In this document: piece by piece, positions 51,007-60,336 of the stretch
How positions within the stretch are numbered: the stretch's first letter is position 1
How the letters are laid out: every line of letters starts with the position of its first letter
Assembly (NCBI GenBank): GCA_024234575.1
Contig: JACKOB010000002.1
Span: 930,001 to 994,000 of the forward strand
Origin: Hahellaceae bacterium
GTDB lineage: Bacteria > Pseudomonadota > Gammaproteobacteria > Pseudomonadales > Oleiphilaceae
Direction: 5' to 3'
DNA length: 64,000 nucleotides
Notes under the pieces: generated by a model
Database searches by the model: none
What the model saw: only the letters and a program-made list of their open reading frames with translations
Told to the model about the DNA's origin: nothing
Made by a program: the position numbers and the translations under genes

Positions 51007-52905
51007 TCAGGCGTTTGCACCGCGAAGGGCTTTTACTGCATCCTCCAGCTTTTGTGCACTAACGTCTTTGGCGTCAATCGGGTCGCCAACGACCAGATCT
51101 ACTTTAGACCAGAAACGCCTGGGTGCCTTTGTTAACGCCGAGCCATCTTTATGGCTAAAGAACGATCCCCATAACCCTTTTAACGCCATAGGAATCACCG
51201 GGACGGGGTCGGTAGCAATGATTTGTTCAATCCCTTTTCTGAAGGTATCAATTTCACCGGTTGTTGTGAGTTTCCCTTCGGGAAAAAGGCAGACAATTTC
51301 GCCATCACGTAATTCGTGAGAGATCATCTTAAAGGCATTTTCGTAAGTTACCGGGTCGATTTTTTGCGAGTGAATCGGAATGGCCTTGCCGATTTTGAAA
51401 ATATAATGCAGCACCGGCAGATGGTAGATTGGCTTGAACATCACGAACCGGATGGGGCGACGGTAGGCGCCACCGATAATCAGCGCATCCATATAGGAAA
51501 CGTGGTTACACACCAGCACGCAGGCTCCCGTATCGGGAATTTTATCCAGCCCTTCATGCTTAACACGATACATCGTATGGGTGATCACCCAAATGAGGAA
51601 GCGCATGAAGAACTCGGGAATTGTCCGGTAGATGTAGATGGCGACGACGGCATTCATTAATGCCAACACCATAAAGAATTCTGGAATACCGACACCGATG
51701 ACGCTAAGGAAGATCACGCCGACGATACCTGAAACCACCATAAACAGTGCATTCATAATGTTGATGGCCGCGATGATACGGGATCGGTGTTTCTCTTCTG
51801 ATCGCTCTTGCACCATCGCATATAGAGGTACTATATAAAAGCCGCCGAAGGTGCCAATGAGAAAGAAGTCGAGCAATACCCGGTAACTCCAGGGCTCGGT
51901 TAAAAACTCTTTAAAGCTGATGAGCTCGGTGCCACTGACCGGTTGGCTGTGCAGATAGAGGTCAAAGCCAAAGATTGATAGCCCGATAGAACCCAGCGGA
52001 ACCAGGCCAAGTTCTATTTTATGCCCTGATAGTTTGTCGCAGAGTAACGAGCCGGCGGCGATGCCTATGGAGAACACTGCCAGTAACGACGTAACAACCG
52101 ACTGGTCGCCGTGCAGGAATACCTTAGAGTAGTTGTAAAGCTGTGTGAGATAACTGGCCCCGAGGAACCAAAACCAGGAAATCGCGATAATCGCGAGATA
52201 GATAGCTTTGTTTTCACGGCTGAAGGCAATGGTTTCCCAGGTGTCTTTCCAGGGGCGAAAGGTAACGTTTATTTCCGGGCTGGGCGCCGGGGCAACAGGA
52301 ATAGCACGGCTTGTCAGCCAGCCAATAATCGCCATCACGACAACGATAATACTAAACCACATGGGGGCGTCATCAACTTTGCTTAGCAGGCCAGAGCCAA
52401 TGGTGCCAAGCAGAATTGCCAGAAAGGTGCCGGTCTCTACCAGTGCATTGCCGCTCACCAGTTCGTCGCTGCGCAAATGCTGCGGAATAATACTGTATTT
52501 AACCGGGCCGAAAAACGCAGATTGTGTACCCATCAAAAACAGTACCAGCATCAAGCCCCAGGCCGTATTAAAGTAGAAACAAATGGCTGCGAAGCACATG
52601 GCGACAATTTCAAACAGTTTAATGCGGCGGATTAGAAATGATTTTTCATATTTATCTGCAAGCTGGCCCGCAAATGCAGAGAACAGGAAAAACGGCAGAA
52701 TAAAGAGTACCGCGCCAATGTTGTTCATTACGTCCGTGCTAATACTTGTCGCATACAACGCGTTAAAAGTAATCAACGTTAGTAGCGCGTTCTTGAACAG
52801 GTTGTCGTTGAAAGCTCCGAGAAACTGCGTCCAGAAAAATGGCGCAAACAGGCGCGAGCGCATTAACCCGGTTTGTGATTGATGCTGATGACTTTGTTGT
52901 TCCAT
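51007..52905 (-). CDS. MFS lysophospholipid-transporter/1-acylglycerol-3-phosphate acyltransferase fusion
   Basis: 632 residues. Residues about 15-420 are an LplT-like major facilitator (FFWTQFLGAFNDNLFKNALL at the start, FAGQLADKYEKSF between helices 2 and 3). Residues about 430-632 are a PlsC-type acyltransferase with the NHVSYMDAL (HX4D) motif, LFPEGKLTTTGEIDTFRKG and VPVIPMALKG. E. coli has LplT separate and Aas as PlsC plus AMP-ligase; here the transporter is fused to the acyltransferase and the ligase domain is missing. It likely flips lysophospholipids inward and re-acylates them, with acyl-ACP or acyl-CoA supplied elsewhere. Confidence 0.88.
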   Translation of the reverse strand: MEQQSHQHQSQTGLMRSRLFAPFFWTQFLGAFNDNLFKNALLTLITFNALYATSISTDVMNNIGAVLFILPFFLFSAFAGQLADKYEKSFLIRRIKLFEIVAMCFAAICFYFNTAWGLMLVLFLMGTQSAFFGPVKYSIIPQHLRSDELVSGNALVETGTFLAILLGTIGSGLLSKVDDAPMWFSIIVVVMAIIGWLTSRAIPVAPAPSPEINVTFRPWKDTWETIAFSRENKAIYLAIIAISWFWFLGASYLTQLYNYSKVFLHGDQSVVTSLLAVFSIGIAAGSLLCDKLSGHKIELGLVPLGSIGLSIFGFDLYLHSQPVSGTELISFKEFLTEPWSYRVLLDFFLIGTFGGFYIVPLYAMVQERSEEKHRSRIIAAINIMNALFMVVSGIVGVIFLSVIGVGIPEFFMVLALMNAVVAIYIYRTIPEFFMRFLIWVITHTMYRVKHEGLDKIPDTGACVLVCNHVSYMDALIIGGAYRRPIRFVMFKPIYHLPVLHYIFKIGKAIPIHSQKIDPVTYENAFKMISHELRDGEIVCLFPEGKLTTTGEIDTFRKGIEQIIATDPVPVIPMALKGLWGSFFSHKDGSALTKAPRRFWSKVDLVVGDPIDAKDVSAQKLEDAVKALRGANA

Positions 52906-52988
52906 GAATTTGCTGTCCTTCTGCTTGCAAGAGGCGAGAATGTTATCGTGCCATTGTCCGTAATTTAGCGATTGCGATCGAGAGGTGA

Positions 52989-53201
52989 TTAATCTGTCAC
53001 TCGATAGGTAGTATTCCAGATATCGCAGATTTCTTGTACTTCATTGATGGCTACGTTAGCAGAACCGTCTTTAAGTATTAAATAAAGAATACGGTCTTTA
53101 CCCACGACACTATCATACCCGGGTAGAGAGTATAGACGCGAAAAGAAGATGCTTTCATCTTCTGCACACTTAAAAACAGGCGCCAAAATTTCAATTTTCA
53201 T
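52989..53201 (-). CDS. Small protein of unknown function
   Basis: 70 residues, cytoplasmic. AGGAAATTAA stands 5-9 bases before the ATG, a good ribosome site. Sequence parts: IEILAPVFKCAEDESIFFSR, LPGYDSVVGKDRILYLILKD and VQEICDIWNTTYRVTD. It looks like a compact alpha-beta fold. No family recognised. It lies between the wax ester synthase and the LplT-PlsC fusion on the same strand. Confidence 0.65.
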   Translation of the reverse strand: MKIEILAPVFKCAEDESIFFSRLYSLPGYDSVVGKDRILYLILKDGSANVAINEVQEICDIWNTTYRVTD

Positions 53202-53308
53202 TTAATTTCCTTTCTCTACACATAACAGTGTAGAACAAGAAAAACGAAAGGTTGGATGGGTTGCGTTTGGCTGCCAGATTCGCGGGGCATGGTGCCCCTG
53301 AGTTGTGT

Positions 53309-54691
53309 TTAGTTGTAGGCAGGTAGGTTAGCAGCTACTTCGAGTTCGTGGATGCCGTTGTCTATGTAGTCGAGTAGTCGCTGCATTGATGGCATGGTTC
53401 TCCGACAGGCGGTAAGGCCAAACTCGAGCTGGTCGACGTAACTTAGCAGCGTAATATTTAGGGCAATTCGGTCCAGAGGAATAGACACCGGATACATACC
53501 GTCCATTCTTGCGCCATTAAAATACAGCGTTTCTTTTGGCCCTGGTACGTTTGAAATAATCACGTTGAAAGCCTGCCATTTGGGAGCCAGACCCGTCAGC
53601 AGGTTGAGACCGGCGGGGGCCATAGTCATGGCAGTGTAGTTAATGGCTTCTTCTGGCGTAAATTGCGAAAAGGTGTTTTTCGCATCTTTGACTGATGCCT
53701 TGATCGCTTCGATACGCAGCGATGGATCTGCAATGTGGGTGGCCAGGCTGGCTAAGATCATCGCAATTTGATTACCACCTTCACTATCGTCCTGACGTAA
53801 CGACATGGGAACCATGGCAATTAATGGCTGATTGGGCAGTTCGTGCTGGCTGATCAGATAGTCCCGCAGTGCGCTGCCACAAATGGCCAGCACTGCATCA
53901 TTCAACGTGGCATCAAAAGCGCGGGCAATACGCTTGATTCGTTCCATTGGATACGATTGTGCTGCAAAGCGACGTGAGCCGGTAATCTTCTGATTAAGTA
54001 AACATAGCGGTGCTTGAAATGCCGAAACATGATCAGGGCCCTGCTTGGCTTTATTGACCGCTTTCATGACCTCCCGTGCCAGGGTGGGAATGGTGCTAAG
54101 TTGCTTGCCCGCGCCGGCAGATAATTTGGCGACGTTGCTCATCCAGTCGTCATTGTCGGAGCTGTCGCGAGCGGCTCTTTTTTGTGGGGCCATTGACCAA
54201 AGGGGCGGCATATCCCGCTCATCAGGATTGGTGGATAGAGAGCGCATACACAAGCGCATGGCACCAACGCCGTCGATCATTGAGTGATGCATTTTGGTGT
54301 AGATGGCGAACCGTTTGCCGCGTATCCCTTCAATGAGGTGATACTCCCAAAGGGGACGCTCCCGGTCCATCAGATTACTGTGCTCTGCCGAGACTCGTGT
54401 CAGCAACTCTCTGATTCTACCTGGCTTTGGCAGCCCTTCGTGGCGGAAGTGATGTTCCAGGTCGAACTGATGGTCTTCTTCCCAATAGTGCTGTCCAAAC
54501 CGACTGATTAAGCGGTTGTTAAACGGGGCTTCGGGGGTATGATACGAACGTAACAGCTCGGCCAGCTCGGTGATATATTTAGGCCCTGCACCTTCAGGAA
54601 ACGAAAACAGTTGTAAGCCGCCAACATGCATTGGCTGCTGTCTTTTCTCTAGCCATAAAAATAGCTGGTCAACAGGACTAAGTGGCTTCAT
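53309..54691 (-). CDS. Wax ester synthase / diacylglycerol acyltransferase
   Basis: Bifunctional WS/DGAT enzyme that makes wax esters or triacylglycerol from acyl-CoA, producing storage lipid. 460 residues, normal length. Catalytic HHxxxDG motif as MHHSMIDGVGAMRL; RPLWEYHLIEG; NDAVLAICGSALRDYL; and SNVPGPKETLYFNGARM near the C-terminus. Together with the PHA synthase at 56.6 kb it points to carbon storage as granules. Its start MKPLSPVDQLFLWLEKRQQP is the usual family opening. Confidence 0.94.
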   Translation of the reverse strand: MKPLSPVDQLFLWLEKRQQPMHVGGLQLFSFPEGAGPKYITELAELLRSYHTPEAPFNNRLISRFGQHYWEEDHQFDLEHHFRHEGLPKPGRIRELLTRVSAEHSNLMDRERPLWEYHLIEGIRGKRFAIYTKMHHSMIDGVGAMRLCMRSLSTNPDERDMPPLWSMAPQKRAARDSSDNDDWMSNVAKLSAGAGKQLSTIPTLAREVMKAVNKAKQGPDHVSAFQAPLCLLNQKITGSRRFAAQSYPMERIKRIARAFDATLNDAVLAICGSALRDYLISQHELPNQPLIAMVPMSLRQDDSEGGNQIAMILASLATHIADPSLRIEAIKASVKDAKNTFSQFTPEEAINYTAMTMAPAGLNLLTGLAPKWQAFNVIISNVPGPKETLYFNGARMDGMYPVSIPLDRIALNITLLSYVDQLEFGLTACRRTMPSMQRLLDYIDNGIHELEVAANLPAYN

Positions 54692-55150
54692 AGAGTTATT
54701 TTCCCAAGGCTAGAATTCGGCTACATCCGTATAAAGGTGTATAAGCGTACCACAATCTTTTTTATCCCCAAGTAAAAATATCAGCAAACATGAAGCGTGC
54801 CTCACTCTTATTGCAGGATCGCATAGAGAAGATTAGTACAGCCACTAACTAATATCTATTGGCTGGACGAGTAGGCGCAGTCAGGGCCGAAGGAATGAGG
54901 CTTTCAGCGGAAATATCATCAGCGCCGCCTGGCTGACGAATCGACAGAGCCGCTTAGATAAAGCGTTACAGAATTTGTCGGTAAACTAACAATTGTATTA
55001 CTTCGTGCAGGGGTTATTTCTGGCTTGGTAATAAAAATGGTAATGTCTGGTCAAGAAATGATCACATCTGCCGATAGCCCTTATGTATGACTTCGGATTG
55101 ATTTCTCTGGTATATCGAGGTCGCTTTATACAACGTAAGAGGGGGGTGTC
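54692..55150. other. 459-base gap between divergent genes
   Basis: No gene, repeat or riboswitch recognised. It separates the WS/DGAT gene (minus) from the EF-hand-like gene (plus). GAGGGGGG immediately before 55151 is the ribosome site of the latter. Confidence 0.4.
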
Positions 55151-56488
55151 ATGAAAATATCGGCAGCTCAGGTGGTACAGACCAGCGAAAAGACCGCGCG
55201 CGTAACACAAGGAGAAATCGTCCGTAAAAGTGCGTTGGCGCAGCCCGTCATGAAACCGGCAGCAGGCGAGCAAATAGAAATTTCCCGCGAGGCAGAGTTA
55301 AGCTATCAATCGCGAGACAGAACTCTGTTTAGCGCAGATTCGCAGATCTCATCTCATCAAATAGAACCGACGCGTACACCTCAGCACCACTCAGCGACCA
55401 CTATGCTCGAAAACATGATTCATGCAACGGTCTCGGGAGCGCAGGCGGTGTCTATCATTCGTTCTGTAGGTGGCGGCGAATCGACCTTATTGAAAGGTGA
55501 GGTGAAGGTGCAGTTTGATGAACATGTTTTTTACGCGCAAGAGCAATCGGCAGCGATGTCTTTCGGTGGCAATATTCAGACTGAGGATGGCAGGAGCATC
55601 GATTTTACGATGCACTTGGCATTGTCCCAAAGCCAGCGTTACGAATTTAACCAGAGTCTTAACATTACGCGGCGACCGCTCACTGACCCATTGGTGCTAA
55701 ATTTTGGTGCAGAGAGCGTAAAATTATCGAATACATTATTTGAGTTTGATCTTGATGCAGATGGTGATACCGAGTCTCTGAGAAAGCTTGGCTCAGGCTC
55801 TGGGTTTTTAGCTTTAGACAAAAACGCAGATGGCGTGATCAATGATGGGTCGGAGTTGTTTGGTTCGCGTACAGGTAATGGTTTTAGCGAGCTTGCTTAT
55901 TATGATGGCGATGGGAACGGCTGGATTGATGAAAGCGATGCTGTTTTTTCCCAGCTATCGGTAATGGTGATTAATGAGCAAGGTCAGCAGGTGCTTGGTT
56001 CGCTTAAAGATGTGGGGGTTGGGGCGATATATCTTGGAGCTGCGGATTCACCTATCGATATGATGAGTAAAAATGGCATGCTTTTAGGGGCCATCAAGCG
56101 CACGGGGATGTTTCTCACCGAAAATGGGCAAGTGAAAACCCTGCAGGAAATAGACATGGCAGATCAAAGAGCATCGCGGCAAGCAGTGCTTGAGCCGGTA
56201 ACCATTATCAGAGGGGAGCGTTTGCCAGAGGATGCGCAGGCAACAGGGGGCCAAACTTTTACTAATGCCGCCTTTTTTGGCATGAGCGTCGAAGCGTTAA
56301 TGGCGAAATTTGCCCAAATAAGGGAGCAGCAAGCGAGTTTTGCCAAGAGTTTTGATGAGTCAGTCGATGCGCCCGCAGTGTCGTTTATAAAACAATTATT
56401 TGCCAGAATAGACTTGGCAACGCAGCAAGAGCGGGGTAAGAGTCACCGTGCCAGTGCACAGTACCAGGCGTTCGACGGTAAAAAATAA
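55151..56488 (+). CDS. EF-hand-like calcium-binding protein of unknown function
   Basis: 445 residues, no signal peptide. Residues about 195-265 carry three or four calcium-loop-like sequences: FDLDADGDTESL, LDKNADGVINDGSELFG, YYDGDGNGWIDESDAVF. This block is shared with large secreted proteins and with a group of stand-alone proteins in Vibrio and Pseudomonas. The N-terminal 90 residues are Gln/Ser/Thr-rich, and the C-terminal 120 are helical (FFGMSVEALMAKFAQIREQQ). Lack of a signal suggests cytoplasmic location or a type I/flagellar-type export route. Function unknown. Confidence 0.75.
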   Translation: MKISAAQVVQTSEKTARVTQGEIVRKSALAQPVMKPAAGEQIEISREAELSYQSRDRTLFSADSQISSHQIEPTRTPQHHSATTMLENMIHATVSGAQAVSIIRSVGGGESTLLKGEVKVQFDEHVFYAQEQSAAMSFGGNIQTEDGRSIDFTMHLALSQSQRYEFNQSLNITRRPLTDPLVLNFGAESVKLSNTLFEFDLDADGDTESLRKLGSGSGFLALDKNADGVINDGSELFGSRTGNGFSELAYYDGDGNGWIDESDAVFSQLSVMVINEQGQQVLGSLKDVGVGAIYLGAADSPIDMMSKNGMLLGAIKRTGMFLTENGQVKTLQEIDMADQRASRQAVLEPVTIIRGERLPEDAQATGGQTFTNAAFFGMSVEALMAKFAQIREQQASFAKSFDESVDAPAVSFIKQLFARIDLATQQERGKSHRASAQYQAFDGKK

Positions 56489-56537
56489 CCCCCTCAAAGC
56501 GTATAAATTATCCTTGAGGGGGTAGATTGTTTTTTTG
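56489..56537 (+). terminator. Intrinsic terminator of the EF-hand-like gene
   Basis: Stem CCCCCTCAA (56489-56497) / TTGAGGGGG (56514-56522), then TAGATTGTTTTTTT. It starts at the stop codon. The second T-run on the other strand is absent, so it serves the plus strand. Confidence 0.88.
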
Positions 56538-56584
56538 GAACCGCCGTTTAATGTAAAGAAAGCCTTACCGCGGTTATCTTGTGC

Positions 56585-58327
56585 TTATTTTTGCAAGATA
56601 TAGGTTCCCGGTGCGTCACAAATCGGGGCAATACCTTTCGCCGGTGCACCCATTGCCGGTGGTGTGGTTTCACCAGTGGAATGGCTAACTAACCACTCAT
56701 GCCATTCTGGCCACCACGAACCTTCTTTCTTTGGAGCTGTGCTCAGCCAACTATCAGGGCTTACATACTTATCACCATGTTTACGCACATTGACCTGATA
56801 GCTGCGCCTGGGGTGATTCGGCTCGCTGATAATGCCCGCATTGTGGCCGCCACTGGTGAGCAGAAAGGTAATTTCCGGAGAGCTCGTCAGGCGGCGAATC
56901 TTAAATACCGACTTCCATGGGGCAACGTGATCTTTTGAGGCACCAACGGCAAACATTGGAACCCGAATGTCACGCAGGAAGATCGGTCCTCCCTCAACTT
57001 CAAAGCGGCCTTCAGCAAGATCGTTATTCAAAAACAGGCTGCGCAAATAGAGCGAGTGCATGCGATAAGGCATACGGGTGGTGTCAGCGTTCCAGGACAT
57101 CAGGTCATTCATTCCGGGCTTTTCGCCCATCATGTATTCATGAATAATCCGCGACCACAATAAATCTTTCGAGCGCAGCATGGTGAAAGCACCGGCCATT
57201 TTCTCGGATTCAAGGTAGCCCTGTTCCCACATTTGATCTTCCAGGAAGGTCAACTGGCTTTCGTTGATGAATAACATCAGCTCGCCTGCTTCTGAAAAGT
57301 CTGTTTGTGCTGCAAATAACGTCACCGATGCCAGGCGTTCGTCGTTTTCTCTGGCCATCGCGGCGGCGGCGATACTGAGTATGGTTCCACCCAGGCAATA
57401 GCCCGCACTATGGATAGGGGTGTTGGGAATAATTTTTGCGATGGTGTCTATCGCTGCCATCACACCCTGCTTGCGGTAATCATCCATGCTGAGATTACGA
57501 TCCGCGCTGCTGGGGTTTAGCCAGGAGATCATAAACACGGTATGTCCCTGATCTACTAAATACTTCACCATCGAATTATGTGGTGATAAATCGAGAATAT
57601 AGTATTTCATGATCCAGGCGGGAACGATCAGGATGGGCTCTTTCTGAACCTTATCTGTGGTTGGTTCGTATTGAATCAGTTCGATGAGTTTATTGCGGTA
57701 GATTACTTTGCCAGGTGTCACCGCCAGATTAACACCAACCTTATACTTCTCGGTGCCAAGAGGTGGTTCTTTATTTATCTTGCGTTGTACATCACCTGCC
57801 CAGTTTTTGAACCCTTCAATAAAATTGCGACCACCGCTTTCGACTGTTTTTTCGATTACCTCAGGGTTTGTCCAAGGGAAATTCGAGGGTGAAAACAAGT
57901 CGAGCACCTGTCTGGCACCGAAAGTGACCATTTCCTCATTACGCTTAGAAACACCGGGTATACCCGTGGTTGCATAGTGCCACCACTGTTCTTGTGTCAA
58001 AAATGCCTGATGCATCAGGTTAAACGGAAAGCGGCCCCAAGACTCAGCTTTAAAGCGGTAATCTTGTGGTAGTGGTGGCACAGGCAATTCGGCGTCTTGC
58101 TTGGCGAGAGTGCGGGCGGCATAAACGCCGTAGCGGGTTGCATTGCGGGCGATGTTTTTGCCCAGTTCCATTTGTTTGCCTGGCACCATGGCCAGGTGCG
58201 ATGACCAGTCGATAAACGCCTGAGCCAGCGCTGCAGGTGAGTTACCGCCGGTACCATATCCGATAAATGCGTGTACCAGCCGGTCGATGGCTTTTGTTTC
58301 TGCGCGTATATTCGTACTTTCGTCCAT
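56585..58327 (-). CDS. phaC: Class I poly(3-hydroxyalkanoate) synthase
   Basis: Polymerises 3-hydroxyacyl-CoA into PHA on granule surfaces. 580 residues from the ATG at 58327 (MDESTNIRAETK), preceded by AAGAGGCA; the in-frame codon at 58387 lacks a site. Lipase-like box GYCLGGT with the catalytic cysteine, aspartate in GASKDHVAPW and histidine in TSGGHNAGII. PWIMKYYILDLSPHNSMVKYL (as AWIMKYYIL) and WNADTTRMPYRMH are class I features. No phaA, phaB or phasin gene is adjacent. Confidence 0.94.
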   Translation of the reverse strand: MDESTNIRAETKAIDRLVHAFIGYGTGGNSPAALAQAFIDWSSHLAMVPGKQMELGKNIARNATRYGVYAARTLAKQDAELPVPPLPQDYRFKAESWGRFPFNLMHQAFLTQEQWWHYATTGIPGVSKRNEEMVTFGARQVLDLFSPSNFPWTNPEVIEKTVESGGRNFIEGFKNWAGDVQRKINKEPPLGTEKYKVGVNLAVTPGKVIYRNKLIELIQYEPTTDKVQKEPILIVPAWIMKYYILDLSPHNSMVKYLVDQGHTVFMISWLNPSSADRNLSMDDYRKQGVMAAIDTIAKIIPNTPIHSAGYCLGGTILSIAAAAMARENDERLASVTLFAAQTDFSEAGELMLFINESQLTFLEDQMWEQGYLESEKMAGAFTMLRSKDLLWSRIIHEYMMGEKPGMNDLMSWNADTTRMPYRMHSLYLRSLFLNNDLAEGRFEVEGGPIFLRDIRVPMFAVGASKDHVAPWKSVFKIRRLTSSPEITFLLTSGGHNAGIISEPNHPRRSYQVNVRKHGDKYVSPDSWLSTAPKKEGSWWPEWHEWLVSHSTGETTPPAMGAPAKGIAPICDAPGTYILQK

Positions 58328-58439
58328 AAGATGCCTCTTGTTTTTGTTTTCGAGCGGCACTGAGCCGTAATCGGTGAAAATAAGCAAATGTTAGTCTTGT
58401 CTTGTGACGTCTATATTTCTGTGTTGATTATGTACCCTC

Positions 58440-59222
58440 TTAGTTATTTTTTTTAGCCACATATATCAATAAAAAGATAAAAAATGCACAGCAGACAATC
58501 GAGGGGCCGGCAGGGGTATCCAGAAACCATGACATCATCAGTCCCGCGATGACAGCAATAGCGCCAATAGCGCTTGCTCTGGCTGCCATACTTTCTGGTG
58601 TGGTGCTGATCTTCCTGGCTGCTGCTGCGGGGATAATCAGCATGGATGTAATCAGCAGCACACCGACTATTTTCATCGCGACAGCAATGACAAATGACAG
58701 TAGAAACATCAGCGCAAACTTAAGCAAGCCAACATTTAAACCCTCTACCTGGGCCTGGTCTTCGTCAACGGTAATCATTAATAACCGGTTCCAGAGCAGC
58801 AACACCAGCGTCAACACCAAAACACTGCCCCCGACAGCCCACCACAGTTCACTGCTGCCAATGGCGAGAAGGTCACCAAATAACAACCCATTAAGGTCGA
58901 TACGCACGTTGTCCATAAAACTGATGGCTACCAGCCCTAACGCCAGGCTGCTATGGGCAAGAATACCGAGCAGGGTGTCTGAGGCCAGGCTCTGATTTTT
59001 CATCAGCAGCATCATGAGGCCTGAGACGCCAATACAGCCAAGAGTAATAGCCAGAGTGATGTTAATATCGAGCAGGATGCCAAAGGTTATGCCAAGCAGT
59101 GCACTGTGAGCGAGTGTGTCGCCAAAATAGGCCATGCGCCGCCAAACGACGAAGCACCCCAAAGGACCGGCGACGACCGCCAGCGCCAGCCCGGCAATCA
59201 GCGCATTAACCAGAAAATGCAT
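58440..59222 (-). CDS. znuB: Zinc ABC transporter permease
   Basis: Inner-membrane permease of the ABC-3 family. 260 residues with about eight helices. Typical parts: GPLGCFVVWRRMAYFGDTLAHSALLG near the N-terminus and VKIVGVLLITSMLIIPAAAA in the middle. Its ATG overlaps the stop of znuC by one base. The binding protein gene znuA and the regulator zur are not in the window. Confidence 0.93.
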   Translation of the reverse strand: MHFLVNALIAGLALAVVAGPLGCFVVWRRMAYFGDTLAHSALLGITFGILLDINITLAITLGCIGVSGLMMLLMKNQSLASDTLLGILAHSSLALGLVAISFMDNVRIDLNGLLFGDLLAIGSSELWWAVGGSVLVLTLVLLLWNRLLMITVDEDQAQVEGLNVGLLKFALMFLLSFVIAVAMKIVGVLLITSMLIIPAAAARKISTTPESMAARASAIGAIAVIAGLMMSWFLDTPAGPSIVCCAFFIFLLIYVAKKNN

Positions 59223-60001
59223 CAGTTTGCTCCCTTGGCTGTCGTTGTTGCCGCTTCATCGCCGCAGGATTGATGAATAACATCACCATGCATTGTGTGC
59301 TGGTGATCGTGGTGGTGGTGATAAACCGCCAGTGCCTCGGCGGGTTTTTTGCCAAACAGTTCGAGGTAGGCCGGATCATTGGAGACTTGTTCCGGGTGTC
59401 CTGAGCAACAGATATGCTGATTAAGGCAAATAACCTTGTCGGTAGCTGCCATCACGAGATGTAAGTCGTGAGAGACCATTAAAATGCCGCAATGCAACTC
59501 ATCTCGCAGAGATTGAATCAGCTGGTACAGTTCACTTTGGCCGGTAATATCGACGCCTTGGGCTGGTTCATCAAGTACCAGCAAATCCGGCCTGCGCAGA
59601 ATGGCTCGCGCCAGTAATACCCGCTGTAACTCGCCGCCCGAAACACTTTGGATAGGTTGTTGCAGAATACGGCGAATTCCCGTTAGCTCGCTGATTCGGT
59701 CAAGCTCTCGCGCATCGTTGACCAGCGTTAGAAAGCGTTGCACTGATAGTGGAAACGTGTGATCAATTTTAAGCCGTTGCGGCATATAGCCAAGGCGCAG
59801 GCGTTCTGGCCTGACAATGTTGCCGCTTGTTGCCGGAATCAGTCCAAGCAAGGTTTTAACCAGCGTAGTCTTGCCTGCGCCGTTTGGGCCAATAAGGGTA
59901 ACGATTTCGCCCCGGTTCAGGCTGAAAGAAACATCCTGCAGAATATTCTGACCATTGCGTGTCACACTGACGTGCTCTAATTGAACTAATAATTCTGCCA
60001 T
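59222..60001 (-). CDS. znuC: Zinc ABC transporter ATP-binding protein
   Basis: 259 residues. Walker [13 protein letters not shown], signature [13 protein letters not shown], Walker [13 protein letters not shown], switch His in VSHDLHLV. The C-terminal tail is histidine-rich ([13 protein letters not shown]), commonly seen in zinc systems and possibly a metal-sensing tail. It is the first gene of a znuCB operon. Confidence 0.93.
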   Translation of the reverse strand: MAELLVQLEHVSVTRNGQNILQDVSFSLNRGEIVTLIGPNGAGKTTLVKTLLGLIPATSGNIVRPERLRLGYMPQRLKIDHTFPLSVQRFLTLVNDARELDRISELTGIRRILQQPIQSVSGGELQRVLLARAILRRPDLLVLDEPAQGVDITGQSELYQLIQSLRDELHCGILMVSHDLHLVMAATDKVICLNQHICCSGHPEQVSNDPAYLELFGKKPAEALAVYHHHHDHQHTMHGDVIHQSCGDEAATTTAKGAN

Positions 60002-60336
60002 AAGTCGGAGAGTCTGCCCTGAAGGCGGCTGCGCGCAGCCCTGGTAAAAATGAGGCTCTATTGTTGCAGAAAAACATGTCTCCGTACACTTCGCCGGATG
60101 GCATACCTTCGAGGGTTTAGGCTGATGTAAATCAAGAATCGGATCGGTATTCCCGGAAAAAATACGGTGTTATTTTTTGATTATGGTAAAGTGGCCGCCC
60201 GTTACAGCAGGTGCCTGAATATACATGGCAGTGCGGTGTGACATGGCTTGGTTTGTGCGTATTGAGAGGGTGACTGTGGTTGCTGCAGTTCGATATGGTA
60301 CAAGGTAGATTTCAGCTAGTTAAAGGTGGGTCAAGA
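60002..60336. other. 335-base divergent gap upstream of znuC
   Basis: No gene seen. It should hold the znuCB promoter and that of the DUF3422 gene. A Zur operator would be expected, but no convincing palindrome of the known type could be defended by eye. Confidence 0.4.

Noticed and set aside
54692..55150. Cyclic-di-GMP (GEMM) riboswitch in the long gap
   Set aside because: A few suggestive bases were found, but the conserved GEMM core elements are absent.
60002..60336. Zur operator upstream of znuC
   Set aside because: No palindrome of the known Zur type could be identified by eye; naming one would be guesswork.
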